A DNA stretch of 44,335 nt from Streptococcus mitis (GCF_009496285.1 NZ_WIJK01000018.1:1-44335); one strand, 5' to 3'. Positions 1 to 7,955 are shown, counted from the stretch's first letter. Made by a program: numbers and translations. Notes: a model not told the origin generated them from the letters alone.

Positions 1-1
1 A

Positions 2-988
2 AATAAAGAAACTGGTGATTATAGTAAAATAATAAATGACATATTACAGATTGGACTATATGTATTTATTGTTATTTTAATATTAGCGTTTATAAATAAA
101 TGGAATGAAACAAGGAACAAAAATATTTTACTTGAAGAGATTTTCGAATATTATTCCATATTGATTCAAGATAATATAATTCATTTATCTCATATAACTA
201 AATCATTTGAGCAATATGATTTACTTTCCGAACAACTTCAGTATCAAGATGGTCGAGACTTTTACGAAGCAATAAACTCCCTCAGGAGTATAGATGTTTT
301 AAAAAACGAGAGCGCATTAACGACTGAACTAGATAGAATATCCAAAGAAGCTTCGTTTATTGATGTGAATAGTGCAATTATAAACCAAAGATTAGTTAGA
401 ATTTTTGATAAAATCTTTTGTAAAGGATTGAAAAGATTTTTTAAAGATTGCTTAATGAAAAATAAAGAAGCTTTAAAAAAAATTACAAACTGCTCTATTC
501 CCATAAAGATTTATCTATACGAATCTGATAACAATACGGATTATATTTATGAAGCTTTTATAGATGACGATTTATATTTCTCTGAAGGAGGACCAGATAA
601 AACAAGTCGTATCACGGTATCTAATAGTGTTTTCTATGGTAGTACAAACGCTGCTACAAAAGAAGAATTACATCTTAACGCTAATAACTTATTAATTTTT
701 AATATATCAAGCAATAATATTTCAAATACTGAGAAAGTTAATTTGGGGTATATTATGTATGATTTCACAGAGTATGTCAATACAAAGAAAAGTTTTAAGG
801 ATGATTTAGCATTAAAACGCCTTTTGAAGAATATCGGTATTGCAATAACTGAAACAATGAGCTACAACATGAAAGTTATGCGTAAAAATATGGAAAATAT
901 TAGAATACAAGGACATTTTATATCTGACGATACTGAAAAAGACAGTAATGAAATAAATTTTTTAGAAATAATTAAAGATAATTTTTAA
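2..988 (+). CDS. Unknown membrane-anchored protein, 5' end cut by window
   Basis: The reading frame is open from base 2 to the TAA at 986-988, so the real start lies left of the window; the TTG at 161 is not needed as a start. The visible 328 residues begin with a polar stretch, then one hydrophobic helix (about residues 17-35, IGLYVFIVILILAF), followed by a basic WNETRNK turn and about 280 mostly soluble residues. This gives a single-pass anchor with a large, probably cytoplasmic domain. The C-terminal half alternates strands and helices (LGYIMYDFTEYV, then a helical tail), loosely reminiscent of a GAF-like sensor fold, but that is only an impression. The gene is very A+T-rich compared with the core genes to the right, suggesting acquired DNA. 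A small ORF follows 18 bases later with a strong ribosome site, so the two are probably co-transcribed. I do not recognise the family. Confidence 0.7.
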   Translation, partial: NKETGDYSKIINDILQIGLYVFIVILILAFINKWNETRNKNILLEEIFEYYSILIQDNIIHLSHITKSFEQYDLLSEQLQYQDGRDFYEAINSLRSIDVLKNESALTTELDRISKEASFIDVNSAIINQRLVRIFDKIFCKGLKRFFKDCLMKNKEALKKITNCSIPIKIYLYESDNNTDYIYEAFIDDDLYFSEGGPDKTSRITVSNSVFYGSTNAATKEELHLNANNLLIFNISSNNISNTEKVNLGYIMYDFTEYVNTKKSFKDDLALKRLLKNIGIAITETMSYNMKVMRKNMENIRIQGHFISDDTEKDSNEINFLEIIKDNF

Positions 989-1006
989 TTTTGGAGGTTG
1001 TATAGT

Positions 1007-1237
1007 ATGGCAAGCATTTTTCAAAATAATTTTAGAGAAGCAAATCAAGAATTCATACGCATAGCTTCTAATACAAAATATTCTGCACGTAAGCAGGGAT
1101 TACTTATAAATAAAATGCGTAAAGAGATAGAAAATAAATTTGATGTAAGTGAGTTTTATAAAAAAGAAGGGAGTATAACTCTAAATGTTCAAACAGAGGC
1201 TATTGAATGGGAAAATGTGATGACTTCTGGTAAATAA
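1007..1237 (+). CDS. Small hypothetical protein (76 aa)
   Basis: The start is the ATG at 1007, preceded by GGAGG at 993-997 with 9 bases of spacing; an in-frame TTG at 998 has no room for a ribosome site. The product is 76 residues, soluble, charged and mostly helical (MASIFQNNFREANQEFIRIA at the N-terminus), with two Lys/Arg-rich segments and no membrane segment. It follows the membrane-anchored ORF after 18 bases and precedes a terminator at 1284, so it is the last gene of that unit. I do not recognise a family; a small partner or inhibitor of the upstream protein is possible but is only inferred from pairing. Confidence 0.7.
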   Translation: MASIFQNNFREANQEFIRIASNTKYSARKQGLLINKMRKEIENKFDVSEFYKKEGSITLNVQTEAIEWENVMTSGK

Positions 1238-1283
1238 ACTATAGAGTAATTGTTCTGCCCCCAAAAAGTTAGTTAGTTTAAGT

Positions 1284-1326
1284 AAAGGATTTGGTTCTGT
1301 ATTGCACAGTACTAAATCCTTTTATA
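1284..1326 (+). terminator. Terminator after the two-gene unit
   Basis: AAAGGATTT at 1284-1292 pairs with AAATCCTTT at 1314-1322, with further partial pairing inside (CTGT/ACAG), and the 3' arm runs into TTTTA. It ends the transcription unit of the two genes at 2-1237 and abuts the RUP repeat. Confidence 0.65.
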
Positions 1327-1429
1327 GTGGATTGAAATAAGATATGAACAAAGAAATTGGGAAAGTTAAATTTATTTCTAGAAATGTTTTAGCAATCACA
1401 ACATACTATTTTAGATTCAATACACTATA
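1323..1429. repeat. RUP-type 107-bp repeat
   Basis: The segment is exactly 107 bp, begins TATAGTGGATTGAA and ends TTCAATACACTATA, giving terminal inverted repeats of 14 bp with one mismatch and TA at both ends. Length, TA ends and terminal sequence fit the RUP element of pneumococcus and relatives, a non-autonomous repeat thought to be moved by IS630-Spn1-type transposase. It sits directly behind the terminator at 1284. Family assignment is from memory of the element, not from a search. Confidence 0.75.
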
Positions 1430-1461
1430 GTTTGTTCGAGCTCTTTTTTCTACAACAAAAT

Positions 1462-1521
1462 AGGCTCCATAATATCCATAGGGAATTTACCCACTACAAA
1501 TATTATAGAGCCTGCTTTTTT
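1462..1521. repeat. Long imperfect hairpin, IS-end-like, with T run
   Basis: AGGCTCCATAATATCCATAG (1462-1481) and CTACAAATATTATAGAGCCT (1494-1513) form a 20-bp inverted repeat with four mismatches, followed by GCTTTTTT. AGGCTC-type ends are typical of ISL3-family elements, so this may be two IS ends joined after loss of the transposase; alternatively it simply works as a terminator on the plus strand. The rest of 1430-1660 holds no gene that I can support. Confidence 0.45.
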
Positions 1522-1662
1522 ATATTTTGATTAAGCTGAGTTAGTAGTGATTGGTCAAACCACCACAAATAGTATCCTCATCAACAATTCTTTCTATCCA
1601 TTAACTTTTGGATATAGGATATCCTCCCAGGATTTGCTTCCATGAGTTAGATAAGTTGACTA

Positions 1663-2703
1663 TCCTCAATCCTTGTCTGCTTCATTTTCTTTTGCGCGAT
1701 CGTTTTGTAAATCTTTTTCAGAGAGTTTTTGTTCGATATACTTGTCAATGTTTTCGTAAAATTCCTTGGTCGCTTCACTATCTAATGTTGGCGAGTTCTG
1801 AACTTGATTCACTTTCAATTGAACAGATTGAATACCGTAAGAGGCTTGTTTTTGGTGGAGTGTTTCTAATTCTTCTTCTGAAATCGGATCTCCAACAACC
1901 GTCAAGACTAATTCATTGCTACTTGACTTGTAGACTTGATTAATGACCGTATGATTGGCGAACTCATTTTCTACAAACTGTTTGATCCCTTCTTTTCGCG
2001 CTTGATCCATCGTCAGAGTGACTGCTGAATAGCTGGCTGGAAGGACCAATAATACAATCAAGGATATCAACCCAATTTTCATTTTAATGTTTAGCTCATT
2101 AAATGAACTTAAGGGAGATTTTCTCATAAAAATTCTTGTTCCAACAATGTTGATTAGCATGATAAAGACACAGTTGATCAAGAAAAGATAAAGAGCCCCA
2201 AATAAAAATCGTACATTTCCATTAGCTAAACCATATCCTGCAGTGCAGATAGGTGGCATCAGAGCTGTTGCAATGGCTACTCCTGGTACGATATTGTTTG
2301 CTTCTTTTTTCCTTGACCCAATTACACCTGCTATCCCACCAGCAATAGCAATGAGAACATCCCAAATGGTTGGAGAGGTTCGTGCAATCAACTCGCTACT
2401 TGCATAAGATAAGGGGGAAATCCAGAAATACAAAGTCGAGACAAGCAAACTGACCAATATTTGAGTAAATAAAACCTCTAAAGATTGCTTGATTAAACGC
2501 GTATCAAAAATAGCTAAACCAAATCCGAGTCCAACAATCGATGTCATAAGAGGGGAAATCAGCATGGCTCCAATAATGACAGCTGTTGAATTCATATTTA
2601 AACCTATAGAGGCAATAAAAATCGCACACATCAAAATCACTGTATCTCTTAATCGAACATGAAGATCATCATATAATTTCTCACGGTATTCCCGTGTTGA
2701 ATA
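1663..2703. repeat. Direct repeat, copy A (DUF389 gene)
   Basis: About 1,041 bp that are nearly identical to 4332-5372 in the same orientation and colinear without indels. The homology begins at TCCTCAATCC just beyond the stop codon and fades within the first codons of the gene, so the repeat is almost exactly the coding sequence. Differences cluster near both ends, the middle being nearly identical. Confidence 0.9.
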
Positions 2704-2715
2704 ATTGGCAGTCAT
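1666..2715 (-). CDS. DUF389 (TIGR00341-type) membrane protein, copy A
   Basis: 349 residues. An N-terminal cytoplasmic segment (MTANYSTREYREKLYDDLHV) leads into about six hydrophobic helices between residues 25 and 225, including the family-typical NSTAVIIGAMLISPLM and a Gly-rich IAGGIAGVIGSRKKEANNIVPGVA split over two helices, and then a soluble C-terminal domain of about 125 residues with a conserved-looking Val/Leu strand pattern. Function in the family is unknown; it is often found near ion channels. The start ATG overlaps the stop of the K+ channel gene upstream by 4 bases, so the two are translationally coupled. A second, nearly identical gene lies at 4335-5384; the copies differ at about a dozen residues (for example Ser/Pro in SPLMTSIVG versus SPLMTPIVG). 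Confidence 0.85.
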   Translation of the reverse strand: MTANYSTREYREKLYDDLHVRLRDTVILMCAIFIASIGLNMNSTAVIIGAMLISPLMTSIVGLGFGLAIFDTRLIKQSLEVLFTQILVSLLVSTLYFWISPLSYASSELIARTSPTIWDVLIAIAGGIAGVIGSRKKEANNIVPGVAIATALMPPICTAGYGLANGNVRFLFGALYLFLINCVFIMLINIVGTRIFMRKSPLSSFNELNIKMKIGLISLIVLLVLPASYSAVTLTMDQARKEGIKQFVENEFANHTVINQVYKSSSNELVLTVVGDPISEEELETLHQKQASYGIQSVQLKVNQVQNSPTLDSEATKEFYENIDKYIEQKLSEKDLQNDRAKENEADKD

Positions 2716-3035
2716 TTGTCCTCTCCTCTTTCCTTATTTAAATCGGTATAATAATTAATAATAACAGCTGATAAACAGCCAAAAAATATGAGCCCATAAA
2801 TCGTCAAGAAGACACTGGTAATCCTTCCAATCAAGGTCACAGCTAGGAGATCCCCGTAGCCGACAGTCGTCGAAGTCACAAAAGCATACCAAAGACCGTC
2901 TCCGTAATTTGTGATAGCAGGTTCAACTAGGAAAAGCACGCCTCCTGACCCAAAAACAAAGGTCACAAAACTCAGAGCAAACCGAGTAAAACCCGTAACC
3001 TGTATAATATGCCATAACATTTTTAAACGTCTCAT
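2712..3035 (-). CDS. Small two-TM potassium channel
   Basis: 107 residues with the K+ selectivity filter TTVGYGD at about residues 56-62, placed between two hydrophobic helices (about 15-37 and 72-94) with a pore helix (DGLWYAFVTS) just before it. This is the Ion_trans_2 pore architecture without any RCK or voltage-sensing domain, so it should form a tetrameric leak-type channel. The ribosome site AAGGAG precedes the ATG at 3035. It overlaps the downstream DUF389 gene by 4 bases and follows a broken TMEM175-like gene, another K+ channel family, so the original cluster looks devoted to K+ or membrane potential. Confidence 0.85.
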   Translation of the reverse strand: MRRLKMLWHIIQVTGFTRFALSFVTFVFGSGGVLFLVEPAITNYGDGLWYAFVTSTTVGYGDLLAVTLIGRITSVFLTIYGLIFFGCLSAVIINYYTDLNKERGEDK

Positions 3036-3048
3036 TTGTTCTCCTTAT

Positions 3049-3617
3049 TCATACTAGCTCCTGACCGAGCCGTTTTTTCCAATAATCAAAGTGAAGATAG
3101 GACATGATCTCCATCAGAGAAAGATAGACAAACTGATAGATCTGATTTAAGCTGATTATCAACTGATATTGTTTGAAAAATGACTGGAAGAAAGACCAGA
3201 TATGACTGTCTTGAATCAGTCCCTTCTTAACATCAGACAGGATATTAGCTAAAGCTCCCAAGGACTGAAACGGTAAATCCTTGACATTTATATAGATCCG
3301 GTCCACCACCTCATTCAGACTGGTATCTTGGATGGCATGAAATTCTCCAAAGAGAACTCCTGCCGCTCCAAGAGTAGAAACAAATTCCACCAAATAATTT
3401 CTGAGGAAATTTTCTCAACCTTTTCCCATAATGTGTTTAGTGCCATCCATAACGATCCCAACCAGAAAAAGAAAAGAAAACAAGCAAAGAAATTTTGCCG
3501 TAAATCCCAAAAAGCTTCAAGACTTGGTGTTGTTGGTTTTTCTAACTCTAAAATCAAGATGGTCATAATAATTGCTAGAACAGCATCTGTCAATACAATT
3601 AATCTGTCTTTCTTCAT
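3049..3617 (-). pseudogene. Broken TMEM175-like (DUF1211) channel gene, chimeric
   Basis: From the ATG at 3617 (GGGG ribosome site) the frame gives MKKDRLIVLTDAVLAIIMTI, a TMEM175-type first helix, then FWDLRQNFFACFLFFFWLGS and EIIWWNLFLLL as in this K+ channel family, but after about 85 residues it deviates and stops at 3315. Coding-like sequence then continues in another frame (roughly 3393 down to 3049, ending KKRLGQELV), which does not look like the missing TMEM175 part. So this is either a frameshift or a fusion of a truncated TMEM175 gene with the 3' end of a different gene. Full-length relatives are about 190-200 aa. An intact alternative start far upstream (3683) lacks support. Confidence 0.6.
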
Positions 3618-3913
3618 CGGATTGCATCCCCTTTCTTTTTTGTAACATTCTATCTTATCGCATAATATTGGATATTCTTTCATAATCCGACTACAAACAA
3701 AAATAAACCAAAAAGTCTGTCCCTATTATGCTATATTTAACTCTAGAAGTATTCATCCATCTAATTAATAAGTATATCATATTTCACAATAAATGAATAC
3801 TATCAAAGATTCATCCCCTTTCACTTCATCATTTAGTGTTGCTTAGATTTATCAAAAACAACCAAATTTGTATTAATTTCAAGTATCACCTAGTTACAAA
3901 AATTTGGGGTGAA

Positions 3914-3951
3914 CAGAAAAAGCATCCCGTATTTTTGATACGAAATGCTTT
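3914..3951 (-). terminator. Terminator hairpin (minus strand)
   Basis: On the minus strand AAAGCATTTCGTAT pairs with ATACGGGATGCTTT (12 of 14 positions) around a 5-base loop, followed by TTTTTCTG. It lies just downstream of the coding remnant at 3971-4120 and was probably its terminator. Confidence 0.6.
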
Positions 3952-3970
3952 CAATAAGTTTAAATAAGTT

Positions 3971-4120
3971 TTAACGTTTACTAAATTGTGATGCTTTACG
4001 AGCTTTTTTCAAGCCTGGTTTGGAAAGTATGAATTTCAGTTGGACTAAAAACAGCGTAATATCAAGACTTTTCTCCGCTTTTATAAAAGCGTTTTTCCAA
4101 TCAAATTCAACTAATTTTAT
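3971..4120 (-). pseudogene. 3' remnant of an unidentified gene
   Basis: An open stretch of 49 codons ends in a natural-looking basic tail (KPGLKKARKASQFSKR, then TAA) and is followed directly by a good terminator hairpin, as a real gene end would be. It contains one hydrophobic helix (DITLFLVQLKFIL). The 5' part is missing: a TAG closes the frame at 4121-4123 and no start or ribosome site is present. I do not recognise the parent family; a membrane protein is likely. Confidence 0.5.
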
Positions 4121-4331
4121 CTAAATGGTGTGGATTTTACCCCCAAAATTACAGAGAATGGAGCTGATAAACACTAAACGTTCACACCATTAGTTAAATG
4201 ATTTTTTTCATCATTTTTCTTAGATGATAGAACTTCTAATTTATTTCTTATTCAAGCAAAAACAACCTGCTATAAGTAAGAAAGAGGAAGATACAAGAAA
4301 AACACGGCGTAAAAACCGATTCAGTTCATTG

Positions 4332-5372
4332 TCCTCAATCCTTGTCTGCTTCATTTTCTTTTACGAGATCGTTTTGTGAATCTTTTTCAGAGAGTTTTTG
4401 ATCAATATACTTGTCAATGTTTTCATAAAATTCCTTGGTCGCTTCACTATCTAATGTTGGCGAGTTCTGAACTTGATTCACTTTCAATTGAACAGATTGA
4501 ATACCGTAAGAGGCTTGTTTTTGGTGGAGTGTTTCTAATTCTTCTTCTGAAATCGGATCTCCAACAACCGTCAAGACTAATTCATTGCTACTTGACTTGT
4601 AGACTTGATTAATGACCGTATGATTGGCGAACTCATTTTCTACAAACTGTTTGATCCCTTCTTTTCGCGCTTGATCCATCGTCAGAGTGACTGCTGAATA
4701 GCTGGCTGGAAGGACCAATAATACAATCAAGGATATCAACCCAATTTTCATTTTAATGTTTAGCTCATTAAATGAACTTAAGGGAGATTTTCTCATAAAA
4801 ATTCTTGTTCCAACAATGTTGATTAGCATGATAAAGACACAGTTGATCAAGAAAAGATAAAGAGCCCCAAATAAAAATCGTACATTTCCATTAGCTAAAC
4901 CATATCCTGCAGTGCAGATAGGTGGCATCAGAGCTGTTGCAATGGCTACTCCTGGTACGATATTGTTTGCTTCTTTTTTCCTTGAACCAATGAAACCTGC
5001 TATCCCACCCGCGATAGCAATGAGAACATCCCAAATGGTTGGAGAGGTTCGTGCAATCAACTCGCTACTTGCATAAGATAAGGGGGAAATCCAGAAATAC
5101 AGTGTCGAGACAAGCAAACTGACCAATACTTGAGTAAATAAAACCTCTAGAGATTGCTTGATTAAACGCGTATCAAAAATAGCTAAACCGAATCCCAGTC
5201 CAACAATCGGTGTCATAAGAGGGGAAATCAGCATGGCTCCAATAATGACAGCTGTTGAATTCATATTTAGACCTATAGAGGCAATAAAAATCGCACACAT
5301 CAAAATCAATGTATCTCTTAATCGAACATGAAGGTCATCATATAGTTTCTCGCGGAATTCACGTGTTGAATA
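4332..5372. repeat. Direct repeat, copy B (DUF389 gene)
   Basis: Colinear partner of 1663-2703, same orientation and length (1,041 bp). Flanks on both sides are unrelated to those of copy A, so the repeat unit is essentially only the gene. Confidence 0.9.
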
Positions 5373-5384
5373 GTTTCCGGACAT
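4335..5384 (-). CDS. DUF389 (TIGR00341-type) membrane protein, copy B
   Basis: 349 residues, same architecture as copy A at 1666-2715: cytoplasmic N-terminus (MSGNYSTREFREK), about six membrane helices, soluble C-terminal domain ending in a charged Lys/Glu/Asp tail. It differs from copy A at only about a dozen positions, mostly at the extreme N- and C-termini, while residues from about 130 to 325 look identical, which suggests recent duplication or gene conversion. Unlike copy A it has its own upstream region with ribosome site AAAGGAG before the ATG at 5384 and no channel gene in front. Confidence 0.85.
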   Translation of the reverse strand: MSGNYSTREFREKLYDDLHVRLRDTLILMCAIFIASIGLNMNSTAVIIGAMLISPLMTPIVGLGFGLAIFDTRLIKQSLEVLFTQVLVSLLVSTLYFWISPLSYASSELIARTSPTIWDVLIAIAGGIAGFIGSRKKEANNIVPGVAIATALMPPICTAGYGLANGNVRFLFGALYLFLINCVFIMLINIVGTRIFMRKSPLSSFNELNIKMKIGLISLIVLLVLPASYSAVTLTMDQARKEGIKQFVENEFANHTVINQVYKSSSNELVLTVVGDPISEEELETLHQKQASYGIQSVQLKVNQVQNSPTLDSEATKEFYENIDKYIDQKLSEKDSQNDLVKENEADKD

Positions 5385-5583
5385 TGGTTACTCCTTTTAT
5401 TTCATATAATCTTGTTTCTGCATGGATGATGGTAGAGAGACATCTGTCTAAACTGACATGTTTTTAATTCTTACCTGTGATTCTTTTGAACATTATCTTT
5501 TAAATATCCATCAGTCCATCCTACATATTATATCAAAAATTTTACAGTCTTTCTCTGAAGAAATCAATTAATTGAAAAGATAG
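5385..5583. other. Upstream region of DUF389 copy B, no gene seen
   Basis: About 200 bp of A+T-rich sequence. It should contain the promoter of copy B on the minus strand. I see no RNA structure or ORF that I can support here. Confidence 0.4.
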
Positions 5584-5761
5584 AGAAATGAAGTAATTTT
5601 TGTTTCCTTATCCGAAGAAGAAAAAACGATATCTCCTCTGAAAGTAGATACTTTTTTAATGTTTAAACATGATGAGTTTGTAGCAGCAATCCTAGCTGAT
5701 ATCGCCAACAAATCACGTGTTGAGAAACAAGAGATAAAACCCGGTACAAAATCCAAGCTAC
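5584..5761 (+). pseudogene. Coding remnant of an unidentified gene
   Basis: An open plus-strand frame runs from 5584 (after a TAG at 5581) without a start codon or ribosome site, and has coding character: FVSLSEEEKTISPLKVDTF, an amphipathic stretch DEFVAAILADIANKSRVEKQ and a Lys-rich end KPGTKSKLLKK. At about 5763 it runs into a repeat element and stops inside it at 5790. Both ends are therefore missing. I do not recognise the family. Confidence 0.4.
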
Positions 5762-5762
5762 T

Positions 5763-5795
5763 AAAAAAGAGGCTGGGACAAAAGTCCTAGCCTCT
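5763..5795 (-). terminator. Terminator of the bceAB operon
   Basis: GAGGCTGGGAC (5769-5779) and GTCCTAGCCTC (5784-5794) form an 11-bp stem (one G-T pair) with an AAAA loop on the plus strand. Read on the minus strand the hairpin is followed by six T, so it terminates the leftward bceAB transcript that ends at 5963. Confidence 0.7.
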
Positions 5796-5949
5796 CAATT
5801 GTCTTTGGATTGTCGAGCAAGACGCAGTGGTTGAGTGGACTCTACTACGCTGATTTCATCATCTTTTACAGCCCTACTCAACTGTGCGGAGGTGGGACGA
5901 CGAAATCGAATTCTACCGAATTAACGATTTCTGTACCACTCTCTTTTTT
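5763..5949. repeat. Intergenic terminator-like repeat element
   Basis: The left end (AAAAAAGAGGCTGGGAC) and right end (GTACCACTCTCTTTTTT) are imperfect inverted copies of each other, and the interior carries a further inverted motif (CTACTCAACTGTGCGGAGGTGGG). I know closely similar sequence as a multicopy intergenic element in mitis-group streptococci; it may belong to the SPRITE-type terminator-like repeats, but I cannot confirm the class here. Confidence 0.45.
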
Positions 5950-5962
5950 GATGTTTCTGTTT

Positions 5963-7954
5963 TTACATTTGAACAATTCTACGATAACTTCTTGAAGTAA
6001 TTATAAAGATTAGTACATAGACTAAAGCAAAGATACCACAGATAGAAAGTGTTACGCTTAACATCATAGCTGTATCTACTACCCCAATGACCTTAAGAAT
6101 CAAACTTAACATATGATAGGCAAAAGCCAAGTGTAGGAAAGCAAAGATTACAGGGAGGAAGAAAACAGTCAAGACCTGCTTGTTAATGGTTTGTTTGATT
6201 TGTTTTTGATCCAAGCCCACTTTTTGCAAGATGACAAAGCGTTCACGATCTTCATAACCTTCTGAGATTTGTTTATAGTAGATAACGAGTACAGTTCCAA
6301 TCATAAAGATGATAGATAGGAAAATACCAATAAAGAGAACTCCTCCAAAGAGAGCATTCATTTGGGCAATTGCGTCACTCGCAGTATTTCCACCGTATAC
6401 CATACCACCTTCGCTCTTAAGATTATGACTGAAATTATTCACATACTCATGAAAATCGTCAGCTAGCTTTAACTGTTCCTCTTGACTGGCGGTTACATCC
6501 ATACCACCGTATAACTGAGTATAAATAGCAGAATCCTGATATTTTTCTAAAAAGCTTTGAAGATCTGGTACGACAAGGTAGTTATAATCCGAAATCAAGA
6601 GAACATACTGATTTGAAACATGATTGATGATAAAATCTTGCTGGATTTCTTCCTTGATACGATACTCTTGATTGTTAAGACTGAATGTTTTCTGACCTTT
6701 TAGTTGGTCATTTTTAGCCCAAAGACCAACTTCGTTATCCGTTAAATGAAGCTTTTGTCCAGTCATTTTCTCATAGTCTTTTTGTTCAAAAACTAGGAAG
6801 ACTGTCTTAGGCATGACATTGTTTTGCCCTTTTTCAAAGATGGTTAATTTGGTCCCATCTTGACTAGAAAGACCAAAACTTGAAAAGCTGAGAACATCCT
6901 TATTGCTGATCGTTAGATTCTTTTCACTGGCATATTGACTCAATAGTTGGTCTAAATCCTCAACTTCTACATTTTGTCCTGAAACTGACATATCGTGAGG
7001 ATATAGGATTTTTTTCATATTTTCAGATCCGTTGTAGATACTAGTAGCTGCAGACATAGTAACCAAAACCATGGTTGAAAGGATGGCAATTGTTGCTAAT
7101 CCGACAGCATTTTTCTTCATACGAAAGATAAGGTTAGAAACAGAGATGAGGTTGTTAGGTTGGTAGTAATATCTCTTGTTTTTCTTGAGCAACTGTAAGA
7201 AAACTGTAATACCAGCATTGAATAAGAGATAGGTCCCTACAATAACTAACATAACCGCAATAAAGAAAGTAGCGATAGCTTTGAAAGCATCTGTTACGCT
7301 TAGTGCTAAGTAGTAGCCACCACCTAGTGCAATTAGCCCTACAAGTGTCTGAAGGACTAGGAAACGCCCCTTCTTCTCACCTTTTGCTTTCTCACGAGAA
7401 AGTTGCAGAGCATCCATTCGGATAATGCGGATAGCATTTAGGAAGACAAGGGCTAAAAAGATAAAACCGAATACCAGAAGGATTGAAAGCACTACGGACC
7501 ATTGGAAAGTTGCAACTAACTCCACTTTCATCTTTGAAAGTTTGAGCAATAAAGCGAAAATCAGATTGTCAAAGAGAGCACCAATCCCAATCCCAGCAGT
7601 GACTGTTACTAGACCAAAAATCAGGAGTTCCTTAAAGGTCATACCAATTAAATGGCGCTTTTCTAGTCCCAACATACCATAGACACCCAGTTCTTTTGAG
7701 CGATTTTTCATGACAAAACTGTTGGCATAAAGCACGATAATGGCAGATGCAAGTGTCACAACGACAAGCCCTAGTTGTAGGGTAAATTGAATAGCAGATG
7801 CACCACGTAAATCCACAATTTTAGGATTAAAGGCTAGGGAATAAAAGAGATAGCTAATTGTGACTGCCAAAATGACAGACAAAGCAAACGGATAATAGAG
7901 TTTGCGGTTTTTAATTAAGTTGGATATGGCCAACTTATTGGTTAATCGAAACAT
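5963..7954 (-). CDS. BceB-type ABC transporter permease
   Basis: 663-residue FtsX/MacB-type permease. Helices: one at the N-terminus (about 20-45), three between 50 and 180, further pairs near 200-250 and 285-305, then a large extracellular domain of roughly 200 residues (about 310-520), then three helices at the C-terminus. This 10-helix layout with a large loop between helices 7 and 8 is the hallmark of BceAB-type transporters, which remove or free lipid-II-cycle intermediates from cell-wall peptide antibiotics such as bacitracin and also serve as the sensor for the partner kinase. It follows the ATPase gene with one base between them, and a BceRS-like two-component system lies upstream. 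Confidence 0.85.
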   Translation of the reverse strand: MFRLTNKLAISNLIKNRKLYYPFALSVILAVTISYLFYSLAFNPKIVDLRGASAIQFTLQLGLVVVTLASAIIVLYANSFVMKNRSKELGVYGMLGLEKRHLIGMTFKELLIFGLVTVTAGIGIGALFDNLIFALLLKLSKMKVELVATFQWSVVLSILLVFGFIFLALVFLNAIRIIRMDALQLSREKAKGEKKGRFLVLQTLVGLIALGGGYYLALSVTDAFKAIATFFIAVMLVIVGTYLLFNAGITVFLQLLKKNKRYYYQPNNLISVSNLIFRMKKNAVGLATIAILSTMVLVTMSAATSIYNGSENMKKILYPHDMSVSGQNVEVEDLDQLLSQYASEKNLTISNKDVLSFSSFGLSSQDGTKLTIFEKGQNNVMPKTVFLVFEQKDYEKMTGQKLHLTDNEVGLWAKNDQLKGQKTFSLNNQEYRIKEEIQQDFIINHVSNQYVLLISDYNYLVVPDLQSFLEKYQDSAIYTQLYGGMDVTASQEEQLKLADDFHEYVNNFSHNLKSEGGMVYGGNTASDAIAQMNALFGGVLFIGIFLSIIFMIGTVLVIYYKQISEGYEDRERFVILQKVGLDQKQIKQTINKQVLTVFFLPVIFAFLHLAFAYHMLSLILKVIGVVDTAMMLSVTLSICGIFALVYVLIFIITSRSYRRIVQM

Positions 7955-7955
7955 A

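Larger units (their letters stand above)
3618..4331. other. Gene-poor gap with coding debris
   Basis: This 700-bp stretch holds no intact gene. It contains a minus-strand terminator hairpin (3914-3951), a minus-strand coding remnant of 49 codons (3971-4120), a 9-bp inverted pair AATGGTGTG/CACACCATT at 4124-4132 and 4183-4191, and a plus-strand open stretch from 4224 that is cut by the start of the DUF389 repeat copy B at 4332. The pattern is that of repeated insertion and deletion. Confidence 0.6.

Noticed and set aside
4224..4331. Plus-strand ORF beginning MIELLIYFLF with a Lys/Arg-rich stretch, cut by repeat copy B
   Set aside because: It has no ribosome site and no recognisable family; beyond 4332 it runs antisense through the DUF389 repeat.
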